Shown: positions 8,801 through 15,192 of the stretch, one piece after another
Layout of the letters: the number at the start of each line of letters is the position of its first letter
Numbering within the stretch: the stretch's first letter is position 1
Assembly (NCBI GenBank): GCA_002279765.1
Contig: NCCR01000063.1
Coordinates: 1 to 44,902 of the forward strand
Direction of reading: 5' to 3'
From: Verrucomicrobia bacterium 12-59-8
GTDB taxonomy: Bacteria > Verrucomicrobiota > Verrucomicrobiae > Verrucomicrobiales > Verrucomicrobiaceae
Length of the DNA stretch: 44,902 nucleotides
Translations under genes and position numbers: made by a program
Notes under the pieces: generated by a model
The model's database searches: none
The model's input: the letters and a program-made list of their open reading frames with translations, nothing else
Told to the model about the DNA's origin: nothing

Positions 8801-11800
8801 TTCTGGCTGTCAGCCGCCAATGCGGCGGAGTTGTGGATTTCCAATGACAATGAACCGGTCAACAAAGTTCGCCGCAGCTACGTGACCGGCCCGACCGGCA
8901 CCGCCACGCGCATCTGGAACACGACGGCGAGTCAGAAATCTGGCTGGCTCGCACTGACGGCAGGCCAGCCCTATTATCTTGAGGTGCTGCACAACACCGG
9001 AGCCAGCGCTGCGGCAAACAATCTCTCGGTCGGATGGTTTCTGGATCCCACCGGGAACTCTGCCGCGATCGCCAACGGCAGCGCACCTGCGGACGCGGCG
9101 GCGGGAGGAGTGATTCCCGGCTTTGTGCTCTCGCCGTGGGACAATCCACCCACCACCGCTATACCGGGAACATTGTTTCTCACCAATCTTCAGGGAGCGG
9201 CCGGTCTGTCAAACATCTCCGGCAACGGCGGCGCGTTCATGCGCGTCAGCGGTTCCACTGCGGTGGTGCATCTCAACTACTCGGGTCTGACTTCAGGCAG
9301 CACTTCCCGGCGCATCTACGCCGCGCAAAACGGTGGCAATCCGGTGATGCTGTTTGATCTCGACGCCCAGGATCGCAACTACCCCAACCAACGAACCTCG
9401 GACGGCGGCTACACCTGGAACATGCAGGCATCCGACCTCACCGAACTCAGCAACGGCACCGTTTTTATCAGCATTGGCACCGTTAACAATCCCGGCGGTG
9501 AACTCACCGGCACTTTCGGGGCCGTTCCAGGCTCGCAGACCGCGCCCGCGCTGCCTAGCTACCCCACTTGGACAGACGACCATGCGACAGATGCCGGTGC
9601 TGTGCGCTTCCTCACGCAGGCTACCTTTGGCCCCGGACCAGATGACATCACTTATGTCAAGGCGAGCGGCTACCGGAACTGGATTGAAAATCAGTTCGGC
9701 CTGTCCGCGACGCGCAACGTTCCTTACATCCTCTCCAACCTCAGCAGCGACCCGCAGAATCCGTACAACAGCTCCCTCTTCTTCAACTCCTGGTGGAAGA
9801 ACTCTGTGACCGCGTCGGATCAGCTGCGTCAACGTGTCGCCTTCGCACTGAGTGAAATCCTCGTCGTGTCAGACACCGGCCCGCTCAACAACAACGGCCG
9901 CATTCTGGCCGACTACTATGACAACCTCGTGGACTCCTGCTTTGGCAACTATCGGGACATCCTCAAGCAGGTCACGCTCACTCCTGCCATGGGCCTTTAT
10001 CTGGACATGCGAGCCAATGACAGAGGCAGTGATGCAACGGGCATTCATCCCAATGAAAACTACGCGCGTGAAATCATGCAGCTCTTTTCGATCGGACTGT
10101 ACCGCTTGTGGCCGGACGGCTCGCTTGTGCTCGACTCGAATGGCAACGCGGTGCCGACCTACGATCAATCCGCCATCACCGGCATGGCCCGCGTCTTCAC
10201 CGGCTGGACGTGGGGGCAGGCCATGAGCAACGGCAGGCTACCGACCAACTTCTTTCCCAGCTCCAACTACCTCGACCCGATGGTTCTGGTGCCCTCCCAT
10301 CATGAGCCGGGTCCGAAGGTGTTGCTCGACAATGTGGTCATCCCTCCCGCTGTCGTCACCTTTGTGAACGACTCTTCGCAGGATCCCAATCCAAACCCGA
10401 TTACGATTCAATCCACGGACCCCGTACTTGGTGCCGGCAATCTCGTCAGCACAACGATCACCAATTCCTATGATCTCAGCGGACTGCGCGACTTGGAAAC
10501 GGCCCACGACAACATCATCAACAACTCCGCCGTGGGGCCCTACATCTGCCGCCAGCTCATCCAGCGTCTCGTCACCAGCAATCCCAAGCCCGCCTACGTC
10601 CAGCGGGTCGTCCGTGCGTTCAACGGAGAGCGCAACGTCGATGGCGTTGCCACCGGGGTGCGTGGCGACATGAAGGAAGTTGTTCGTGCCATCCTGCTCG
10701 ACTACGAGGCACGCAGCACCACTGCCGCAGCGGATGTCGGCTTTGGCAAGCAGCGCGAGCCCCTGTTGCGCCTCACCGGCCCGGCGCGGACTTTTGCGGC
10801 TTCGGGCTTCACCGGCTCCCGCTACCGCCAGATCGGCTACCAGCAGATTCTCATCACCACACCCACCGCGCACAAGCTGATCAATAATGACGTCATCTTT
10901 ATCGATAGCTTTGTCGATGACGGCACGTCAACCAGCAACCTGCCGAGTGTAGCTGGATATACCGTCGCAAACACCACACCAAGCTACAGCACCGTCGGCA
11001 CCACCGGTGATGTGACCATGATCGCGCCAGGTTTCCAAATAGGTGACAGCGTGACAATGCAGTTCACCTCGGGAACGCTCGGCACGACCGCGCCCTACAA
11101 CACCGTGCGCTCCTACTCAGTGACCGGCGCAACCGCGACCACTTTCACGGTCAACATTGGTGCCAACAGCGTGAGTGGCACTCCTTCTGGTAATGCCTTC
11201 CTGCCTAACAACTTCACCGTCAACACCACCGGCATCAACACGTCGAACTACAACGGCGTGACCAATACCGTCACCATCACCGCCCCCGGCTACACCATGG
11301 GGCATCAGCTTTATGTGAAGTTTTACAACAATGGTCTGGCCGGTGGCACCTACGATGGTGTTTACACGATCACCTCGGCCACAGCCACTTCCTTCACCAT
11401 CACACTGACTGGTAGCCCGCCAGCCACCAGCAGCGGCGCGGTTTACATCCCGCGCTTCAACGGCGGCTACAACATCACCACCACCGCTGGTGTCTCGACC
11501 ATCAGTCTGCAAACCAATGGCAATCACAATCTCAAGGCCGGTGATCAGGTATGGATCGACATTCTCGTCGCCAACGCTGGCACCCCCGCGCCGAGCCAGG
11601 TGTACACCGTGGTCAGCGCACCGCTGCCCAATCTATTCACCGTCACCACTCCTTCCGTGGTGACGAACGGCTCGCAGAGCACCTCCGGTCAGGCGGTCTA
11701 TCCGCTCTCCATCGCCCAATGGACACGCTCCGGCGACTGCACGGTGCAGAAGGGCACCTGGAGTATGGGCTACAGCCAGAGTGACCTGACTCAGACACCG

Positions 11801-12262
11801 CTCAACTCCACCACGGTCTTCAACTTTTTCTATCCAGACTATCATTATCCAGGCGAGATGGCGAAGGCAGGCATGACGACGCCGGAGTTCCAGCTCACCA
11901 ATGATTCCAACACCATGAACCTCACCAACTTGGTGGCCGGCGGGTTTCTCATCGGTGGCAACACCAACGGCTTCCAAAGCTTCCGCAATGGCAGTGGTGC
12001 CATTCCCATGGACATCAGCCCTTATATGACCGCAGGGCAGACCAGCGACGCCGCCATTCCCACACTCGTGGATACGCTTGCCACACGTCTCATTGGCGGC
12101 AGCCTCAACTCAACTGCACGCGCGGCCATCGTCACCTACGTGGCCAACACCTCCAATCTCGCTTATACGGTTGGCAACCCCACCACGACTCAGATGCGTG
12201 ATCGGGTCCGCGCCATCATCCATCTCATCGTCACCTCCGCCGAATACGCGATTCAGAAGTAA
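5852..12262 (+). CDS. Giant secreted DUF1800 protein with PA14-type and Ig-like domains
   Basis: A 2,136-residue exported protein. Domain order, approximate residues: signal peptide; dockerin-like calcium loop (RDDDGDGITNGAEITAG, ~65); Calx-beta-like strand region (225-310); PA14-like domain 1 (335-570) with FQLDADDKARVYLD; PA14-like domain 2 (585-820) with TITVNADDTAKLWINGQ; Ig-like He_PIG (840-915, GLPAWLTLTNGVLSGTPPQA); PA14/GLEYA-like domain 3 (920-1085); CHRD-like domain (1105-1230); DUF1800 (1245-2136), with DQLRQRVAFALSEILVVSD and NENYAREIMQLFSIGLYRLW. Extra small beta modules interrupt the PA14 and DUF1800 domains (see findings). DUF1800 function is unknown; partners are usually DUF1501 proteins, as here 6 nt downstream. 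The PA14 domains suggest binding of surface glycans. The ATG at 5852 is preferred over an in-frame TTG at 5843 because it starts at the signal peptide. Confidence 0.9.
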   Translation: MSSFTHHLIRRGHFFALFLTASLFYGSNKQVSGAPDMNVTKAVWKSLYGVTDAQINDSSWLARDDDGDGITNGAEITAGTNPFQAGSTLNVASTTTGPTVVSLTFPTQIGKLYVLQSSSNLMSASWAALSPNVQVIGDGTTRMLSAPKSGTSSFFRVLVQDVDSAGDQVGDWAKNLLGYTSGVPIGSQSSYDHAQLATNLQSQNVVSMTAVRATTTQPPDAATPAGDLGVITVTRSGYNLLMPITVPLSKSGSAVEGTDYAAIPSAVTFPAGVNSVDLKITPLYNASRMTSCVVALTAGAPGTAGASGNYSLSPLSISAGVTINPSGNPTGTGLTGNYWVGASSNYASNVNFGGNGATYTYTKVTGTTGTAVITYTGTTGFSTTSPNNRVNMTFSAGSLTGGTYDGIKTITAVSGQTITVSIAGAAVPNSQTGSAACLLNPPVVTRLDPTVAFSWLYGSPNGTNFVSGDNYSVAWDGYLSPSTAGTYVFQLDADDKARVYLDTGGGMTQILENGWDTTATGAFKQSGQFTLAVPAAPANRYHMRVEFVETTGNAKCKFQWQINGSSFANIPSANVYTNNTGSTNGWAASYYANTTLTAPTAGTQTDSAITNGNNGDWGAGSPDPLIFHNYFCCRWTGQMLPQYSETYTITVNADDTAKLWINGQPMTLRRLTSDNPSVTYTYTKNSSTNGTIVLPYTSAAVNVGDVIPLKFTTGNLSASYNISLPYTVNAVTAGVNFAVALADISLPASGTGSGTLDTTNLPIDWAVYSSADRYANIALQAGVLYDIKLETCEFSSGAGATLSWYSPSQSKQAIPSERLFPTMTGQTPLAGSAPAGPPAITSPTNVITMLNSGSPFSLTLTASNGAGTFTTNGLPAWLTLTNGVLSGTPPQAGIYQFTVYASNSAGSTSAVVTVQVKDSGGQFTRELWTSGVTGATLGDVPWDSAPTTTNTITSAEDNTTTYGANTGERLRGYFTPPTTGNYYFWLSAANAAELWISNDNEPVNKVRRSYVTGPTGTATRIWNTTASQKSGWLALTAGQPYYLEVLHNTGASAAANNLSVGWFLDPTGNSAAIANGSAPADAAAGGVIPGFVLSPWDNPPTTAIPGTLFLTNLQGAAGLSNISGNGGAFMRVSGSTAVVHLNYSGLTSGSTSRRIYAAQNGGNPVMLFDLDAQDRNYPNQRTSDGGYTWNMQASDLTELSNGTVFISIGTVNNPGGELTGTFGAVPGSQTAPALPSYPTWTDDHATDAGAVRFLTQATFGPGPDDITYVKASGYRNWIENQFGLSATRNVPYILSNLSSDPQNPYNSSLFFNSWWKNSVTASDQLRQRVAFALSEILVVSDTGPLNNNGRILADYYDNLVDSCFGNYRDILKQVTLTPAMGLYLDMRANDRGSDATGIHPNENYAREIMQLFSIGLYRLWPDGSLVLDSNGNAVPTYDQSAITGMARVFTGWTWGQAMSNGRLPTNFFPSSNYLDPMVLVPSHHEPGPKVLLDNVVIPPAVVTFVNDSSQDPNPNPITIQSTDPVLGAGNLVSTTITNSYDLSGLRDLETAHDNIINNSAVGPYICRQLIQRLVTSNPKPAYVQRVVRAFNGERNVDGVATGVRGDMKEVVRAILLDYEARSTTAAADVGFGKQREPLLRLTGPARTFAASGFTGSRYRQIGYQQILITTPTAHKLINNDVIFIDSFVDDGTSTSNLPSVAGYTVANTTPSYSTVGTTGDVTMIAPGFQIGDSVTMQFTSGTLGTTAPYNTVRSYSVTGATATTFTVNIGANSVSGTPSGNAFLPNNFTVNTTGINTSNYNGVTNTVTITAPGYTMGHQLYVKFYNNGLAGGTYDGVYTITSATATSFTITLTGSPPATSSGAVYIPRFNGGYNITTTAGVSTISLQTNGNHNLKAGDQVWIDILVANAGTPAPSQVYTVVSAPLPNLFTVTTPSVVTNGSQSTSGQAVYPLSIAQWTRSGDCTVQKGTWSMGYSQSDLTQTPLNSTTVFNFFYPDYHYPGEMAKAGMTTPEFQLTNDSNTMNLTNLVAGGFLIGGNTNGFQSFRNGSGAIPMDISPYMTAGQTSDAAIPTLVDTLATRLIGGSLNSTARAAIVTYVANTSNLAYTVGNPTTTQMRDRVRAIIHLIVTSAEYAIQK

Positions 12263-12268
12263 CTCCGC

Positions 12269-13822
12269 ATGAACAAGCCTCTTCACGCCCCATTCATTCC
12301 ACGTCGCCGGTTTTTGCAGCGCTATATCCCGGCCGCCATCGGTCTTGGCGCGCTTGGAAACTCGCTCCGCGACCTCAAGCTCATGAGTTCGGCGATGGCC
12401 GCCGGCTCATTCTCCGACTACAAGGCCCTCATCTGTGTCTTCCTCAACGGTGGGAATGATTCCAACAACATGATCATCCCCACCACGGCGGCGGACTGGG
12501 CCAATTACAGCGCTGGGCGTGGCACGCCGCTCGCCATTCCGAACACGGATGGAAGTCCAGCAACGGCGCTGGCGCTCAGCTCACGCAATGGAACGACCGG
12601 CTATCCCGCCAGCGACGGACGCACCTACGGCTTCCATCCGGCGATGGCGGAACTCGCCACCCATTACAACAACGGCATGGTGGCGCCCGTGTTCAATATG
12701 GGCACACTCAGCTTTCCGCTGACCAAGGCTCAGTACAGCGGCAAGTCCGTGCCAAAGCCGCCGCAGCTTTTTTCGCACAGCGACCAGCAGACGCAGTGGC
12801 AGACCTCGCTGCCGGACCAGCCATACGTCAGCGGTTGGGCCGGACGCTTGGCAGACCTTTTCTCGTCTCCGCCTGATGTGAATTCGGGCGGCCAGGTGTC
12901 GATGGCTGTGACGCTGGCCGGATCGAACATCTTTGAGGTAGGCTCGCAGAACTACGCGCCGCAGTATGCCATCACCACCGGCGGTGCCGTACAACTTACC
13001 AGCGTCAACGGGGCCAGGCAGACCGCTCTGCAGTCCATCCTGAATGCCGACAAGCTCTCCGCCGACCTCCAGACCAAAGCCTATGCTGGCGTGCTCGACC
13101 ACGCCATCACGGAGGCAAACATCCTCAGCACTGCGCTTACAGGGCAGGGAAGCCCCGCATGGTTCAACCGCTTCCCTACCTCCATCACCACTCCAAACGG
13201 CGGAGCCACCTTCAACTCCTCGCTCATGTCGCAGATGAAGATGGTGGTGCGGCTCATTGAACTGGGCAGCAAGTCTGTCGCCAGCGGTGGTCTTGGCATG
13301 AAGCGGCAGGTTTTCTTCATTCAGGTGGGCGGTTATGACACGCACACAGGCCAGACCAACAATGCCGGCCAAAGCACCGCCAACGACGCCACCGTCGTCA
13401 TCGGCAGCCAGGCCAATCTCCTGACCGAACTGAGCAAGACACTCAACGCTCTCATCCTGTCATTGGGCGACATCGACACCCTGCGTGGCGGCGGCTCCAA
13501 TCTGAAGAGCGCAGTCACCGCCTTCACGGCGAGCGACTTTGCCCGAACCTTCCCCACCAACGGCTCTGGCAGCGATCACGGCTGGGGCGGGCACCATCTC
13601 GTCGTCGGCGGGGCAGTGAAAGGCGGTGCCACGTATGGCAAATTCCCAACACTCGCTGTGAACGGGCCGGATGACACCGGTATCGGCCGCTGGATTCCCA
13701 CCACCGCCGTGGATCAATATTCCGCCACACTTGCCTCATGGTTCGGCGTGGACGACACCAATCTCAGCACCATTTTCCCCAACCTTGGCCGCTTCTCATC
13801 TTCCAACCTCGGGTTCCTCTGA
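12269..13822 (+). CDS. DUF1501 domain-containing protein with Tat signal
   Basis: A 517-residue protein starting 6 nt after the DUF1800 gene, so the two are almost certainly co-transcribed. The N-terminus carries a twin-arginine motif (RRRFLQ at ~13-18) and a hydrophobic stretch, indicating folded export by Tat. DUF1501 hallmarks are present: KALICVFLNGGNDSNNMIIP, HPAMAELATHYNNGMVAPVF, PQLFSHSDQQTQWQ, QVGGYDTHTGQ, and near the end SDFARTFPTNGSGSDHGWGG with HHLVVGGAVKGG. The family resembles the sulfatase/alkaline phosphatase superfamily, with Asp and His residues that could hold metal, but no reaction is established. Its regular pairing with DUF1800 genes suggests joint work outside the cytoplasmic membrane. 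Confidence 0.92.
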   Translation: MNKPLHAPFIPRRRFLQRYIPAAIGLGALGNSLRDLKLMSSAMAAGSFSDYKALICVFLNGGNDSNNMIIPTTAADWANYSAGRGTPLAIPNTDGSPATALALSSRNGTTGYPASDGRTYGFHPAMAELATHYNNGMVAPVFNMGTLSFPLTKAQYSGKSVPKPPQLFSHSDQQTQWQTSLPDQPYVSGWAGRLADLFSSPPDVNSGGQVSMAVTLAGSNIFEVGSQNYAPQYAITTGGAVQLTSVNGARQTALQSILNADKLSADLQTKAYAGVLDHAITEANILSTALTGQGSPAWFNRFPTSITTPNGGATFNSSLMSQMKMVVRLIELGSKSVASGGLGMKRQVFFIQVGGYDTHTGQTNNAGQSTANDATVVIGSQANLLTELSKTLNALILSLGDIDTLRGGGSNLKSAVTAFTASDFARTFPTNGSGSDHGWGGHHLVVGGAVKGGATYGKFPTLAVNGPDDTGIGRWIPTTAVDQYSATLASWFGVDDTNLSTIFPNLGRFSSSNLGFL

Positions 13823-13851
13823 GCCCGCGTGGTGAGTTCCATTTCCAGCCG

Positions 13852-14337
13852 ATGAACCGACCGCAGGTGTTTTGGATCACAGGCTTACTTGTGATGTTGG
13901 CTGCCGCAACATATGTGATGACGCGTTCCGACCAGGAACCTGCCAGCGAAATGGTCAAGGTGCCTGCGAAACCTGCTTTGTCAGTCATTGCCCGACCGCA
14001 GGCTGAAGCTCCACCACCGCCGCAGCCAGATGTCAGTGTCGAAAACGAGGCTGCCTCCGATCTTCAGCGCATCACCATCATGCTGCGGGATTACCGCACC
14101 ATTGCGGGCGACAACCCCATAGGCTCCAACGCCGAGATCATGCAGGCCCTCTCAGGTGACAACCCCAGGCAGGCAAAAATTCTGCCGGACGATCTGCCCC
14201 TCAACACCAGCGGCGAGCTGGTGGACCGCTGGGGCACGCCTTACTTTTTCCATCAACTCTCCCGCAACAGCATGGAGATCCGCTCGGCCGGTTCCGACCG
14301 CCGCATGTGGACTAGTGACGACATCTTCACACGCTGA
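13852..14337 (+). CDS. Small membrane-anchored pseudopilin-like (GspG C-terminal-like) protein
   Basis: The 161-residue product has one N-terminal membrane helix (VFWITGLLVMLAAATYVM), a Pro-rich linker (APPPPQPDV) and a small C-terminal domain. The pattern ELVDRWGTPYFFHQLS followed by MEIRSAGSDRRMWTSDDI is typical of the C-terminal part of type II secretion pseudopilins (D-x-W-G-x-P-Y ... S-x-G-x-D ... DDI). No prepilin peptidase site (G-FT-E) is present, so it is a single-span protein with a pseudopilin-like head, not a processed pilin. It follows the DUF1501 gene by 29 nt and is probably the third gene of that operon. Its last 11 bp overlap the convergent PEP-CTERM gene. The ATG at 13852 is used because longer upstream frames overlap the DUF1501 gene and lack the helix at the N-terminus. 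Confidence 0.75.
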   Translation: MNRPQVFWITGLLVMLAAATYVMTRSDQEPASEMVKVPAKPALSVIARPQAEAPPPPQPDVSVENEAASDLQRITIMLRDYRTIAGDNPIGSNAEIMQALSGDNPRQAKILPDDLPLNTSGELVDRWGTPYFFHQLSRNSMEIRSAGSDRRMWTSDDIFTR

Positions 14338-15124
14338 GGCGTCTTGATTTGCGACGGGGGATGATTACTGCACCAACACCGATGAGCAGCAGCAGCAGCC
14401 TGCTAGGCTCGGGAGCCATTTGGTAAGTCACGCTCAGCGTCGGTGCCGGTATGCCTCCGCCAGGTTGTTCGCGCGAGGCAAAACGTCGCGCTGTGCCTGC
14501 CAGATTCTCGCTCTCGCTGATGAGTGCGAAACCATAATTGGTGGACGGAGAGTCCAGCCATGACTGCACATCGGCGACCAGCTCGGGGGATGAACCCCAA
14601 AGATAGAGGCCCACGTCGCCCACGGAGGTCGTGGCGCTGGGAACGCTGGCAAAGTCCGTGCCGATTTGCCCTCCCGGCGTAGACCAGTCCGCGCCTACCT
14701 CATTGTAATGCCGTTCGCTCCATGTGGTGTCCCCGGTGGCGGCCGGTGCGCCGGTCACTGCACCACCCGCACCTTCGGTCCAGCCTTCCAGCGCACGATA
14801 GAGGCCAAAGTCGGAGTTCACCGGCCCGCCATGCTGGTCTGGATCAGGACGGCGGGTGACGTAGAGCGACACCTGCACAGACGTCACGATGGCACCCGCT
14901 GGAAGAGTGCTGAGGTCGAAACTAAACAAGGCGCGCGAGTTCGAATACTGCTGGTTCGTGCCAGAGACGAGTGTCGTGCCGCCCAGATTGTAGTCAGGGT
15001 GATTTTGGTAGATGGATGTGTCCGCCGCTGCCGTGGTGACGAAAGTGGCGCTGAACGCCGACGCTGCATTCATCATGAGAATAATCACCCCCGGCCACGC
15101 AAGACGTGTCAGGATGGAATTCAT
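14327..15124 (-). CDS. DNRLRE domain protein with PEP-CTERM sorting signal
   Basis: A 265-residue exported protein. After a signal peptide (ending near AASAFSA) comes a DNRLRE-type beta domain, usually a structural or carbohydrate-binding module of extracellular proteins: DTSIYQNHPDYNLGG, SNSRALFSFDLSTLPAG and LVADVQSWLDSPSTNYGF. It ends in a PEP-CTERM signal: APEPSR, a hydrophobic helix (LLLLLIGVGAVIIP) and a basic tail (RRKSRR). That tail is recognised by exosortase systems that process exopolysaccharide-associated proteins. The domain is clearly related to one inside the next gene upstream (15193-17697), which ends 68 nt before this one starts on the same strand. The ATG at 15124 is chosen over a GTG at 15145. 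Confidence 0.85.
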   Translation of the reverse strand: MNSILTRLAWPGVIILMMNAASAFSATFVTTAAADTSIYQNHPDYNLGGTTLVSGTNQQYSNSRALFSFDLSTLPAGAIVTSVQVSLYVTRRPDPDQHGGPVNSDFGLYRALEGWTEGAGGAVTGAPAATGDTTWSERHYNEVGADWSTPGGQIGTDFASVPSATTSVGDVGLYLWGSSPELVADVQSWLDSPSTNYGFALISESENLAGTARRFASREQPGGGIPAPTLSVTYQMAPEPSRLLLLLIGVGAVIIPRRKSRRLSV

Positions 15125-15192
15125 GCGGAGCACAGTATGCGACACGGGTGTAGAATAATGCGGAGGAAGCCCTGATCAATACGGAATCCCCG

